In this document: positions 11,420 through 22,759 of the stretch, in pieces
How positions within the stretch are numbered: the first letter of the stretch is position 1
Layout of the letters: the number at the start of each line of letters is the position of its first letter
Source: Macrothele yani
Taxonomy: Eukaryota > Arthropoda > Arachnida > Araneae > Macrothelidae
Direction of reading: 5' to 3'
Assembly (NCBI GenBank): GCA_039090855.1
Contig: CM077012.1
Location: 142,572,541-142,636,540, forward strand
DNA length: 64,000 nucleotides
Made by a program: the position numbers and the translations under genes
The notes under the pieces: generated by a model
Databases searched by the model: none
What the model saw: the letters and a program-made list of their open reading frames with translations, nothing else
What the model was told of the DNA's origin: nothing

Positions 11420-13066
11420 TTACAAGAACTGTGTAGAGCAAATTTTAGCTATTCTATGAAACTGAGAGATGAGTAGATTGCGATGTATAACTTTAGAAAT
11501 GTTGGAGGACCAGTGAGTGTAGTGAACGATATCAAACTCAAAAGAGTTTCTTTTATCAAATAAGTTCACTACACCTCTTCCCTCCTCGTCCACCTGTACC
11601 TCTAAATCGAGGTAACAAACAGAAGTAGATGATCTGTTAGTTTTTTCTAGGGTAAGGTCGTCAGGACGCAAGTCAGGGGCACAACGCAAAAAGTCCGGAA
11701 TGTTAATGACAATGATGTCATCAACATATCGTAGAGCAATCCCAGGTAAAGGATGATTGGCAACAAATCTATCCTCAAAGAAATGTAAATAGAGATTAGC
11801 CAAACTGCTAGAAAAGCTACTGCCCATCGGCATACCACGAGTTTGGAGGTATAGCCCATCGCCCACGGTAAAGAAATTGTTATTGATACAGAAATCCAGT
11901 AGGAAGTGCCAATACTGTTCTGTAGTCCCGTGCTCGTACTTCATATGTATGATTAAGGCTACCTGCCACAAACCCCTCAATGAAATTGAAGTGAAGAGGT
12001 TTTTAAAATCGTAAGTATCCATAGATGTGACAGTCACCGAGCCAAGTGCCTCCAAGACTCTGTTATTGCTCCCAATAATCCAGGCCGAACCCAGCTTGCA
12101 AAGCGCCACGGACATGTATCTCTGAAGCAACCCACCCGCTTTACTATTATAACAGTTGCACCCACTAGTAATGAAACTGAAGGAAACAGGTTCCTGTTGA
12201 AACCTTGGGATAGCATAAATAAAAGGAAAGTTTAAGTTGGACACATTAAGCTTAATGCTTTTATGCAGAGCGATTATTTTTTTAACAATGTCTTTATGGT
12301 TTTGAGAAACCGGAGTGTAAGTATCCATGGTGTTCATCTCCTGTATTAAGAGATCCTGATATAACTGTTCACAAAAGAAGGCAAATTTATTATCAGCTTT
12401 ATCCACTGGAGAAATAGTGAATAAATTTTGAAGTTCATGAATTTGTGAATTAATCAGAACAAGATTATGTGGCTGCCGGGCACAAACCCCAGAGCTCTTT
12501 AACTTGTCGAGCTCATGACAAATGTCACATAAGACAGAATCCAGCCATTCGCTAAAGGCTTCGAGGGACAAGCCAAACTCGTAAGAAAGCTTTAGTGCGC
12601 ATTGTAAAAAATTACTGCGTAGAATAGAGACGCATTTTTTAGTTTTTAATCGAGATGTCAACCTGTATTTAGTGCCCAGAGACATAAGTGTGCATAGTTC
12701 TCAAAAAGGCACGATGTCCAGGTCACCAGTAACGATATGACCGTGGTAAGGGTTGACAAATTTACTGAATCTGTCAAGATAACAGTAACAGCTGTCATCC
12801 TCATTGCCGCTTAAAGACTTTAAATCAGCAACAGTTTGCCTATAATTAAAAATACGGTGACCAAGCGGTTTTTCATAGCGAAAACAGGTCACCAATTTCA
12901 CTTCATTTCCAAGAGGGAAAAGATCCAAACGTTTATGCAAAATTGATTTTAAACCAATAAAATCAATGGCCTCATGACAGTAATCAATAACGCAGTACTT
13001 CCTGACAAGGTGAGCCCCTGTGAATTTGCAACGGAAGGTGGAAAGTCGGTATGCAAAGAAGGTCAC
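11420..13066 (-). pseudogene. Penelope-like reverse transcriptase, near-complete
   Basis: A single frame of about 549 codons is interrupted only by one TGA at 12701-12703; the codons on both sides stay in frame. The N-terminal part has YRQTVADLKSL and YHGHIVTGDLDI; the next part has SPVDKADNKFAFFCEQLY. The reverse transcriptase core has GMPMGSSFSSSLANLYLHFF and LRYVDDIIVI, whose YVDD holds two catalytic aspartates. After it come SVCYLDLEVQVDEEGRG and FDKRNSFEFDIVHYTH. The frame ends early after CSTQFL because of a small deletion, while the right-hand copy continues about 48 residues further. The protein would copy element RNA into DNA. No GIY-YIG endonuclease domain was recognised. Clade assignment within Penelope-like elements is uncertain. 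Confidence 0.75.
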
Positions 13067-13196
13067 CGATCAAAATTCCAATGTGTTCACAGCCGAAGGC
13101 ATAATTTCGAAGCAGTTGGTCAAAAACCCTGATTTTTTTTTACTCAGGGCAAAATTTTTAGAACAACAACGCTAAACGAAATAGCCCTCATAGCAG

Positions 13197-13439
13197 TCAA
13201 GTTCTTGAACCGAAGCTCACCTGAACCGACGAGTTCCTTCTGCTACCTATACTACCCCTTGTTTTTCTTTGAGAAACGGCGAAAGATTTAAATTTAAATT
13301 TGAGATAGACACAAGTATATTGATTCAGCTGCTTACCATTGAATAGTTTGTTAAGCCGATACGGAAAGAGAGTTTCGAATTGCAGCATGCACAGGTTCTC
13401 AAGTACTAACCTGTTTTCCAGCACGGACTCAACGAACAA
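13197..13439 (-). pseudogene. possible N-terminal segment of the family-1 retroelement protein
   Basis: An open stretch upstream of the main reverse transcriptase frame reads LENLCMLQFETLFPYRLNKL and later RGSIGSRRNSSVQVSFGSRT. It has no recognised domain. Its position and strand fit an upstream part of the element's protein, separated from the main frame by stops near 13080-13195. The region is absent from the right-hand copy, so it cannot be compared within the window. Confidence 0.35.
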
Positions 13440-13576
13440 AATTCTAATGGAAATGTTGCTGAAATCGTGAGACTGAAAATGTTGAATCTCACGATCAGAT
13501 TACCTTTTAAAAAACCTCTTCACTTCAATTTCATTGAGGGGTTTGTGGCAGGTAGCCTTAAACATACATACGAAGT

Positions 13577-14236
13577 TTGAGCCCAGGACTACAGAACAGT
13601 ATTGGCCCTTCCTACTGGATTTCTGTATCAATAACAATTTCGTTACCGTGGGCGATGGGCTCTACCTCCAAACTCGTAATCCCGATGGGCAGTCGCCTTT
13701 CTAGCAGTTTGGCTGATCTCTATCTACATTTCTTTGAGGATAGATTTGTTGCCAATCATCCTTTACCTGGGATTGCTCTAAGATATGTTGATGACATCAT
13801 TGTCATTAACATTCCGGACTTTTTGCGTTGTGCCCCTGACTTGTGTCCTGACGACCTTACCCTAGAAAAAACTAACAGATCGTCTACTTCTGTTTGTTAC
13901 CTCGATTTAGAGGTACAGGTGGATGAGGAGGGAAGAGGTGTAGTGAACTTATTTGATAAAAGAAACTCTTTTGAGTTTGATATCGTTCACTACACTCACT
14001 GGTCCTCCAACATTTCTAAAGTTATACATCGCAATCTACTCATCTCTCAGTTTCATAGAATAGCTAAAATTTGCTCTACACAGTTCTTACTTGTAGAAAA
14101 TCTGAAAGCTCTTCTTTCTAAACTGCAATCTAACAATTTTTCTAAAAATTTCTTAAGACATCATTTTAAACATTTAATTTTGAACTTTAATTTGGTTTCC
14201 AAGAGTTTCAAATTGCACATTGACATGCATTATTAA
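13577..14236 (+). pseudogene. Penelope-like reverse transcriptase C-terminal half
   Basis: The frame contains SSLADLYLHFFEDRF, LRYVDDIIVI and SVCYLDLEVQVDEEGRG, matching the minus-strand copy almost residue for residue. The usual GMPMGS motif is altered: the codons before IPMGSRLSSS are frameshifted. Unlike the left copy it keeps the C-terminal LLVENLKALLSKLQSNNF and runs to a natural stop after KLHIDMHY. It therefore shows the intact end of the protein. It lacks the N-terminal half and cannot be active alone. Confidence 0.75.
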
Positions 14237-14619
14237 CCTAGGAGCTAACAATTTTAAGTATATAGGCAACATAAATTGCTATTTGGTGGATAATAGCTGA
14301 AGATCTTATCTACATATAGTTTTGCATCTTGTCAATTCACACATTTTTTGGCTTACCAGGTAGTTGATTAACCGTGACCACCTTTTATATCAGTGTATAT
14401 ATTTGGATTCTTGTGGGTGTTCTGTTCAGTTTCGTTTGATGTCTTGTGATGGTAGTTTTGTTCTGCCGGTAAGCTTTTAATAAATTTTTTTCAGTTGTAT
14501 AAATTTGATTCTTGGAATTCTTGTGCTTATTAGAATTTGGTTTGGTGGCCTAGGGAGCATGACCAACCGACAATTTTGGCTCACCTTGTCGTTTGTTGGT
14601 ACTAGAAAGGCCACTCCCA

Positions 14620-14651
14620 CAGGTTGATGCTCTCCTGATGACGGCAACCTG
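14620..14651 (+). repeat. hairpin in the 3' region of Penelope-like family 1
   Basis: CAGGTTG (14620-14626) pairs with CAACCTG (14645-14651) around an 18-base loop that includes CTGATGA. The same hairpin is present in the opposite copy at 10861-10892. Conservation in both copies suggests an RNA structure of the element, but no complete ribozyme core is visible. Confidence 0.5.
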
Positions 14652-15393
14652 TTTTTTGTTTTCACTTGTTTTGAAGGTCCTTTTTTTTTAATTTTGTATT
14701 TTTGTTCTGTAATGTTTTCATTCTATATATGCTACTACATGAGGTTTGGCTGCCTTTGGTGCTTCTCATGGTATTAGCCTTTTTGTCTAATTCCCTTTGT
14801 GTTATAATTTTTTTTATAAAAATTGTTTTGTTTTATTTGTATACTATATATATATATACACACATACATACACTCATTGCCATAAAAATTCGTGCACCAA
14901 AATAAATCGTGTGATCAATGCAAAACTTGGTAAATAGCTACGGGGAGAGCAGACACGCAAATGATTAAAGTTTCGTGCTATTCCGCATGCCTGGCGTCCA
15001 AGACCTACGCTGCAATCGCAATCCTTGAGGCTTATAAGGTGCCGCGCAGGGGACTCCACATTTGTGCCGAAGTGCACGGTAAGAGTCAGGTGAGATCCCT
15101 GAGTGATAGACATGCCAAGAAGCCACCGTAGATGTGCTTACAGGCAACTTATGGAGTTTGAACGAGGCCGTATCGTCAGGATGAGAGAGGCAGGATGGCC
15201 GGCGCACCGAATTGTCCGCCATTTGGACAGTACGGTGCAATTGTGTTGGGAGCAGTGGACACGGGAAGGCACTCAGACATGGCGGACTGGCTCTGGATGA
15301 CCCAGACACACCACCAGCAGAGAGAACCATGGGATCGTGAGAGCAGCATGCACAGATACAACGTCCTTGCCCTATATCCAGAGACATGTGGCG

Positions 15394-16652
15394 TAAAGAT
15401 TAAAATTAGCGGTCGCCACTCGCCATGTGGCGACTGGATAAAATAAAATGTCCCCCGACAACCAGATTTTTTATTTCCGTAGTATATTCGATGTTTCCCG
15501 TACTCCGCAGCGATCGACGATTTTCGTAGTGACTATGGGGAATTCGTAGTATATTTGGAAGGTCTGTGGTGGGCAAACAGGAAAAATGAGAAATCATTAA
15601 AAATGTACCAAAACTGAACGTTTTCCGGGGAAAAAAAAAAAAAAAAGCTGACACTGGGTTCAGACAGAATCTGATGTAATCAGGATACTCTGCAAGCGTT
15701 CTTATTTCGTCATGACTATTTTTTCAACACCTGTGAAGGTTTATCAATATTTTTTATGTAATATTTATTAGAACAACCCAGGAAATTACTGAATATTTTC
15801 TGTTAGTGGTCAGGAATCATTGCGAGTCTGTAAAATAAAGTGACCAGGTTGGTATCACATTTCTCCCAATCTCAGCTTTACGACAAAATGATTCTGCTAT
15901 AAGATATGAAATTCATTTTTGAAAGCTATACAGCCAGTTTTCATTTTGACACCAAGAAGAACCTAACCAAAAATAAATGGAATGAAAAGAAAAATTAGCA
16001 GAATGGAAGCAGCTTCGAAACATAATGTCTGAACATTTTTGACCATCAATAACTCACTAAAAACTGGTAGAGAAACTAAAAACAAGCAATTTTTAGTACA
16101 TGAAAGTCATAGCACAAATTGTTGAAATACTCAATATTGCTGACTGTTATGCCAAGCAATGCAGAAGTTAAGAGAATGCAAGCATTGTAGGCAATGTTCT
16201 TGATGACAAGACGATGTTCATGCAACAAATGACTTTAGAAATACAGCAAATTAAATAAAGTAAGCAAAAGTAAGTACTCCTTGAAAAATTTGACCCATCC
16301 ACTGCTATAAATTTATGGTGGAGAGATTGAGAGATTTTTTTTTTTGTGAACATAGTGAGAGACCAAATAAAAATGATTAAATTATCTTTCCAATAAAAAC
16401 TGTCTTGAAAATTTGGTTGATGTGGTTGAAGAAATATATAACTTTTAAGATTATATTTATTCATTTAATTGCACTGGACAGACAGTGTGCCCTTGTAACT
16501 ACTAAGCTAAAATTTAACTATGTCTAAATAAACGAAAGGTATTCAGTGCAGTGATAAAATGTGTATACAACATGAAATAGCCATAAGGAAAGTGGCCACT
16601 AGATTTTGTCCACCCACTGGCTACTCGAAAAAATCACCAATTTTAATCTTTA
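15394..16652. mobile_element. non-autonomous hAT-like insertion in the Tc1 transposase
   Basis: It interrupts the Tc1 transposase frame between the codons for IQRHVA and VSGRT. The termini share TAAAGATTAAAATT in inverted orientation. The flanks ATGTGGCG (15386-15393) and TTGTGGCG (16653-16660) form an 8-bp duplication with one mismatch. No transposase was recognised inside. It carries a subterminal hairpin (GGTCGCCAC/GTGGCGACT) and a minisatellite-like part at about 15460-15550 related to 27862-27985. The hAT label rests on the duplication length only. Confidence 0.55.
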
Positions 16653-17268
16653 TTGTGGCGGCTGTACAAGGGATTCCTGTGTCCGGCAGAACTATTTCCA
16701 GATGCCTGGCAGAGGTGAATCTGCACTGTCGATGGCCCTTATGTTTTCTGCCATTAACAACTGACCATCATTGGTGTCAATTGCAGTGGTGTCAGCAGCA
16801 AGCAACTTGAAATGCTACGAACTGGCAATGTATAGTGTTCAGCGACGAATCCCGCTTCTGTATATCTGTATGGGAACGGACGACCACTGTGTCAGTGTGG
16901 AGGACCGCAGGTGATCACTACAATCCCAACCTCACTGTACAGTGGCACACATCCCGAACTGCAGGCGTGATGGTCTGGGGAGCCATCATGTATGACAGCC
17001 GGACTTCCCTCGAACTGATCTGAGGGACGTTGACAGACCAGCGTTACGTACAGGAGATCCTGCAGTCCCATGTGCTGCCATTCCTGGCGGTGCGGCCTGG
17101 AGCCATTTTCCAACAAGGTAACGCCCGTCCGCACATGGCTCAGGTTTTCCAGGACTGTATGTCATGCTTCCATGGCCTGTCAGATCGCCTGATCTCTCGC
17201 CCATCGAGCACGTATGGGACCAGATGGGATGCCAGCTTTCTCCATGTCCCAGTGTTCATGATTTAGAG

Positions 17269-20135
17269 CAGTGTTCCGCAACCGGTCAGCCTCCACAAAG
17301 AGAAAGGTGTGATGTGAACTTTTACCTATTATCCTATTGTAAGAAATTGATTGTAGAGTTTCATTTTTTAATTTATATACTCGATGAGGATCAATAACAC
17401 CAAATTTTTTTTATTTAATTTTATCCAGTTACTGTGTTTTATATGCTTGTATTTCATTCTCTGCCTCTGCACTGATTAAATAAGATGATGCTTGTTTATT
17501 CTTTTTACAGGACAAGAGTCTGACAGCGGTCAAAATACCGCAAATTTTTATGTGTTCTAAGAAATTAAATGTAAATTATTTACTCACAGTTATTATATCG
17601 TAGTTTTGCTTATTGATATATTTATATTTCTCGCCTCTAGGGCTGCACTATGTGGCTTCTTTGTTACACTTACCTCGTGTTCTGTGTACTTTCTCACCTT
17701 TACCGCAGCGCAATGCGGCTTCTTTGTTACGCTTTTCCCTAAAAGTGTGGGGATTAACAAAACTTTTCTTGTCTTTTATTATTTTATTACATTGTTTTAG
17801 TATTTGTTCCTGTTTGTTAGTGCTTCTTCAACTTTATTGCTGTTTTCCTGTACTGATGCACCCACCCATTTTTAGATTTTATTTTAAATATGTCGGTATA
17901 TGTGTCCCTTCTTCCCTTTGAAGAGTATAGGTCCCGCGTCTTACAATTATTTCAGTTCTATCACAGCTGTGGTCTGAAGTAGTCCAAAAATTGTGATTGT
18001 TAGTCAGTCTTGCTATTTTCGATAACTATTAAACTGTTTTATTTTTTCAAGATGGACAAGTTCCTTGTACGGAGTGTTCCGCCCACGAGTGCAAGTAGTG
18101 AAAACATTGAGCCCAAAAATATAAAATAAAAAGAAACAAAAATTAGTGCACTGGCAGTATAGTGATAATTATTTATCTTGCATTTTTCTTTTGGTGTGGT
18201 GATAAAACATGCCCAATCCCCGGGTGTGTCGTTTGTGGTGAAAAACTCAGTAATGCTGCTATGGTTCCCAGTAAATTGAAGCAACATTTGTGAACAAAAC
18301 ATTCTTCTCTGTCAAGCAAAGATATCAATTATTTTCGTCGTTTGTTGGAACAAAACAAAAAACAAGCAACGTTCCTGACTGCGACAATACATGTTTCGGA
18401 AGAAGTACAGGAAGCTAGCTATACCTTATAAGGTAGCGGAACAGACCGTAAAGACCAAAAAACCACACATAATAGCTGAAACGTTAATGCCTGCTTGTAA
18501 AGAGATGGTGAAAATGGTCCTGGGTTCAGAAGCTGCTAGTGAAATTAAAAAATTCCTCCCTCCACTGACATAATCAGTCCCCGAGTTAGTGACATACCCA
18601 GTGACATTGAAGACATTATGAAGGAGGAAATCGACAGCAATGAGAAGTTCTCACTTCAGATCGACAAGTCCACTGATATCAGCGGTCACGCACAACTTCG
18701 TGCCTGCATTCGGTACATCGTGGAGATGTAATTACAACGAATTTTTATTTTTTGCAAAGAACTTCCCGAGCGAGCCACCGGTGAAGAAATATTTCGTGTG
18801 ACTAATGACTATGTACTCCATGATGAATTGAAATGGAAGGATTGCGTTAGTGTTTGTACAAACGGAGCCGCTTCTTTGACAGGCCGAGTGAAAGGATTTG
18901 TAGCTAAAGTAAGCGAAGTAAATCCTAACATACAATGCAATCATTGTCTCATTCACCGCAAAGGCATTGTTGCTAAGTCTTTGCCATCTTTTTTGAAAGT
19001 TGTGCTGGACGAAGTAGTAAAAGTCATGAACCTCATCAAATCGGGGCCCCTAAATTCGCGGCTTTTTTCCGATTTGTATCAGGAAATAGGATCAGAATAC
19101 ACTACACTCCGATTCCCCACGGATCAGCCGCCATATGGTGGTTATCATGAGGAAAAGTGTTAACATGAATATTTTAACTTAAAAAGCAGGTACATGCATT
19201 TTTGACTGTTGAGGGTCATAGTACGCGAATTTATTTGCAGATGAACAATGAATATGTGAGTTGGCATTTCTTTCCGATATTTTTGTACACTTGAATAAGC
19301 TGAAAAGAAAATATTCTGACTAGTATGGATAAGATTCAAGGATTTGTGAATATGCTGAATTTGTGGATACAGAGAATTGAAAATGGGTCATTTGAGATGT
19401 TGCTGACGGTAATAAAGTGACGAAGGATTTTACTAAAAAACATTTAGAAATCTTGCAGCAGAAATTTAAGAAGTATTTTGGACAGAGTGTTCAAGTTTTC
19501 GACTGGGTTAGTGATCCATTCGTTGCGAATTAAAATCCTCTTCTGATTAATAAACAAGAGGAACTCTCAGATTTAAAAGTAGACAGAACATTGAAGTTAA
19601 AACTTCTCAAAGTGCCTTTGGACACACTTTGGTTGGCAATAAGGAGTAAATACCCAGCTATCTCGGAGATGGCAGTTAATGTGTTATTGCCATTTTCAAC
19701 TACATATTTGTGTGAACTAGGCTTCTCGACATTGCCTGAAATTAAAACATCAAAGAGGGAGAACTCAAATTTGTCGATGAAGAAATAATGACTTGCATTG
19801 TCAACGATTCCGCCACGAATCGGCCACCTGTGTGCAGATATGCAGGCGCAAATATCATATTGAAGGTATGAGTAGAATTATGTACTTTAATAGTAATAGA
19901 AAAGTGTATTTTTTCTTGTATTTTCCACAGGGAATTAAAGTTCACAAATTGTTAATAAATACACGAGTTGATTTCTGTTTATAATATAATATATAATAAT
20001 AGGTTGATTACATTACATATTTATATTAATAGTGTCATATCATACATTTTTGAGGGGATTAACATTTTGGTGTGCCATGTTGAATCATGGATAATTTATG
20101 GTGTGCCGCGAGTAGAAAAAGGTTGCGGAACACTG
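17269..20135 (+). mobile_element. hAT transposon of the ZBED5-like group
   Basis: The inverted termini CAGTGTTCCGCAACC and GGTTGCGGAACACTG are perfect over 15 bp. The 8-bp duplication ATTTAGAG (17261-17268, 20136-20143) is exact. The 2.87-kb length and internal transposase remnant fit an originally autonomous element. It inserted into the 3' part of the surrounding Tc1 transposase. Confidence 0.92.
18052..19863 (+). pseudogene. hAT transposase, ZBED5/FAM200-like, degenerate
   Basis: The start MDKFLVRSVPPTSASSENIE is the standard opening of this group. A BED-type zinc-finger region is suggested by a C-x2-C pair in the [10 protein letters not shown] area and the KLKQHL that follows. Later blocks are KKPHIIAETLMPACKEMVKM, SLQIDKSTDISGHAQLRAC and CVSVCTNGAASLTGRVKGFV, whose first two correspond to the catalytic core. 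The C-terminal dimerisation region reads YLCELGFSTLPEIKTSKREN. Many frameshifts and stops, plus a deletion around 19140-19330, disrupt it. An active protein would excise and insert the element in the nucleus. Confidence 0.8.
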
Positions 20136-20408
20136 ATTTAGAGCGTCAGTTGCAAGAAGTGTGGGCCAATCTGTCCCAGGATAACATATAGTCTCTTAGA
20201 CTCCATGCCGGACCGTATCACCACATGTATCTGAGCACGCGGTACTAACGCTGACTGGAATGTGTACCGTATGTCTGCGGGAAATCGTCCTGTTTCTATG
20301 ATACTGTAATCACTTCTGTCCTTAGTATATACCATCTTACTACTAAAATCTCATTTCAGTTCGATGGCTCTTTTGTGGTGCGTGGATTTTTTTATGACAA
20401 TGAGTGTA

Positions 20409-21190
20409 TATGTGTTGTTTTAATCCTTTTATTTAAGGAAATTTTATGCACACTGTATAAATTGATGTAACACTGATGACATTGATTCCTCTTTGGGAGA
20501 GCAAAAAAATATTTTCAATTTGATTTTATTCTTTTTATGTGTATCTGCCTTTGTTTTTGTCATTACTGTGTTGCATGTTTTTATTTTATTTTCATGGTGT
20601 AATATTGCCATTGCTTATGAGGACATTGAAGAGAATATAATGCTTGCACACTTTATAAATTATTACATTTTTTTTTTTTACATCAAAACTTGAAAATCAT
20701 CCATACAGGGTAATATGATGTCATACATAATTCACGGGCCTATATTTTGCCACAGTGTATTTTTACATTCTGGATGTAAAAGTCTTGGAATAAGCACAAC
20801 AGTTCTCATTCGAAAGCCCCATAAAAAGCTTTAAGAAAAATTATAAATTATAGTATTTCTGATTTATAGAACAGCCAATAAATACAAGTTAGCTTGAAAA
20901 CGTTTTGGAACTGATGCAATTACAGTGCCCCTATGGTAGTTAGCAAAACTGGACATAAATAAAATTAATTGTCCCTACAGTCTTCTTGAGCACATGAATG
21001 AAACTAATGTACATGTAGTCAAGGTACACATGCACTAGTAAAGTAATTACATATTTACTATAAAACCCCTTCTGAAACACACAATGCAAGTTAACACAGT
21101 CCTGATGATCAAATCTGGAAAATAAACTGTAAGAAAATGTAGTTTGAGGTACAACAAAAGTATAAGCATGCAGAAACATATTAATAAAAC
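20409..21190. other. AT-rich sequence without recognised features
   Basis: Between two Tc1-like elements; long T runs and no convincing coding similarity or repeat ends. Confidence 0.5.
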
Positions 21191-21193
21191 ATA

Positions 21194-22389
21194 CACCGAT
21201 GAGCCATTTATTACATTATGACCACCCCCCAGCCTAGAGAAATGAGCATGCCTGGAGACCGAACGGCGGTGCAAGTGAAGTTTACAAAGCAGTATATAAT
21301 ATGCAACCCGAGGGCTTGCTTTCGGTAAGTAGACTTATGAATCAGAATGGGAAAAGCTGCTGATTTATCGGAGTTTGATAAAGAACAAATTGTGATGGCA
21401 CAATGCCTCGGAACTATGATCTTGGAAACGACATGGCTTGTTCATATGCTGCTGTAGTGAGTACATATCAAAAGTGCTGCACAGATGGCCAAACGACGAA
21501 CCAGCCATCTTCCAGCCATGTGTCATCCGCAGCTCATTGATGCCAGAGGGGAGCGGTGATTGTCAAACATTGTTCACAGCAACCCCAGGGCAACAGTGCC
21601 ACAAATAACTGCAGCTACAACAGTGGTGATCAGGGCAATGTGTTACAGCACACAGTTCATCGCAGCCTTCTGCGCATGGGCTTGCGTAACCGAAAACCCA
21701 GCCGGTTACCCATGCTCACTGCAAGTCATCACCAACAACGCATGAAATGGGCCCAAGATCATTGAGATTGGACCGTGGACGATTGGAAGAAAGTGTCCTG
21801 GTCTGACGAATTGAGATTCCTGGTGCATCACGTAGACGGCCAAGCGTGAATACGCCGATTACTAACGGAGGCTATGGCACCTGGCTGCACTGTTAGGCGG
21901 AAACAGGCTGGCGGCGGTGTTGTGTCGTGGGCAATGTTTTCTTGGGATGCTTCATCATCCCAATAGCACAATCTCTGACAGCTGTCAGGTATCTGAACAT
22001 AGTTGCAGATCAAGTTCACCCATTCATGACAACTGTGTTCCCTGCTGGTGATGGCCATAACCAACAGGATAATGTGCCATGCCACACTGCCAGAATAGTC
22101 TAGGAGTGGTTCGAGCAGCATGCTGGTGTCTTTCTGTTAATGCCCTGGCCTCCAAATTCACCTGACCTGAACCCAATTGAACATTTGTGGTTTGACTTGG
22201 AAAAGCAGGTTCCTGCTAAATCACCACCATCTCGAAATGTACAGGAACTGGAGGACCTGATGTTGACATTATGATACCCATCGCCACCTCATTGAATCAA
22301 TGCCTCACCGAGTGGCTGCTGTTTTGCAGGCTAAAGGGGGTCCTACAGCTTATTAGGTAGGTGATCACAATGTAATGGCTCATACGGTG
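21194..22389 (+). mobile_element. Tc1-like transposon (CACCGATGAGCC family)
   Basis: The TIRs start CACCGATGAGCCATTTATTA at the left and CACCGTATGAGCCATTACAT from the right, with TA on both sides (21192-21193, 22390-22391). The 1,196-bp length and plus-strand transposase remnant fit Tc1. Confidence 0.88.
21347..22356 (+). pseudogene. Tc1-like transposase, heavily frameshifted
   Basis: The start reads MGKAADLSEFDKEQIVMAQ, the usual helix-turn-helix opening. The frame then jumps repeatedly; recognisable pieces include SNPRATVPQITAATT, MKWAQDH and NSPDLNPIEHLW-like codons near 22155. The end reads AKGGPTAY followed by a stop, as in intact relatives. The span of about 337 codons is normal, but stops and frameshifts occur throughout. 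Confidence 0.75.
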
Positions 22390-22445
22390 TAAACATAGGG
22401 GAGCATCATTGATATGTCTCTCAAGGGAGTAGCAGTAAAATGATA

Positions 22446-22505
22446 TACATTTCGATTATATGTCTTTTCAGTCATACAGTGACTGAAAAGACATAATCGA
22501 AATGT
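22446..22505. repeat. near-perfect short hairpin
   Basis: ACATTTCGATTATATGTCTT leads into TTCAGTCA; after about 5 bases, TGACTGAAAAGACATAATCG and AAATGTAA complete an inverted repeat of about 28 bp per arm. It lies between a Tc1-like element and a Tigger remnant, with no coding sequence. Confidence 0.8.
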
Positions 22506-22759
22506 AAGTCACGATGTACCGAAATTTGCCAGCACTGGTGATTCTTGACATTTAAAAATTTGTTTTGATTTCTTTGAATTTTTACTTGTATCTTTTTATT
22601 TCAAAAAATTTCTATTATGAAATCAATAATACATTTTTATTCCATATCATAAAAAACAATGATACATTCTTATTTATGCAATTGACAGTTGATATTTATT
22701 GTTGTTTAAAAAAATCATTTATCTTTGTTTGATGTGCTGTTTTCTCCTCTGTCTAATGA

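Larger units (their letters stand above)
10790..13440 (-). mobile_element. Penelope-like retroelement family 1, left copy
   Basis: The minus-strand element carries an almost complete reverse transcriptase frame followed by about 600 bp of 3' sequence ending near GAATGAAAACATTACAGAAC. The same 3' half occurs in opposite orientation at 13510-14724, so two copies point away from each other. The 3' region contains a CAGGTTG/CAACCTG hairpin (10861-10892) conserved in both copies. No LTRs or tyrosine recombinase were seen. Inverted dimers are characteristic of Penelope-like elements, but the clade is inferred. Confidence 0.68.
13510..14724 (+). mobile_element. Penelope-like retroelement family 1, 5'-truncated right copy
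   Basis: The sequence from 13510 is the near-identical reverse complement of about 10790-12005, starting inside the reverse transcriptase core and ending with GTAATGTTTTCATTCTATA. The missing 5' half fits truncated target-primed integration. Together with the left copy it forms a head-to-head dimer about 3.9 kb long. Confidence 0.72.
15112..20253 (+). pseudogene. Tc1-like transposase in three pieces
   Basis: The N-terminal piece starts MPRSHRRCAYRQLMEFERG and continues REAGWPAHRIVRHLDS. The second piece (16661-17268) has VSGRTISRCLAE, IVFSDESRF with the first catalytic aspartate, GVMVWGAIMYDSRT and FQQGNARPH, in which the second catalytic aspartate is replaced by glycine. After a frameshift the RSPDLSPIEHVWDQMG block with the third acidic residue can be read. 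The last piece (20136-20253) holds the C-terminus in the MPDRITTCI...ARGT region. Both insertions, several stops and the D-to-G change make it inactive. Confidence 0.8.
14871..20406 (+). mobile_element. Tc1-like transposon split by two hAT insertions
   Basis: The TIRs begin CACTCATTGCCATAAAAATT at the left and, read from the right, CACTCATTGTCATAAAAAAA. TA dinucleotides flank both ends (14869-14870, 20407-20408). Removing the two nested hAT-type insertions leaves about 1.4 kb, a normal Tc1 length. It is an AT-flanked element next to the Penelope-like dimer. Confidence 0.88.

Noticed and set aside
14635..14641. hammerhead ribozyme (CTGATGA core)
   Set aside because: No GAAA strand and no cleavage-site helix could be found at a suitable distance in either copy.
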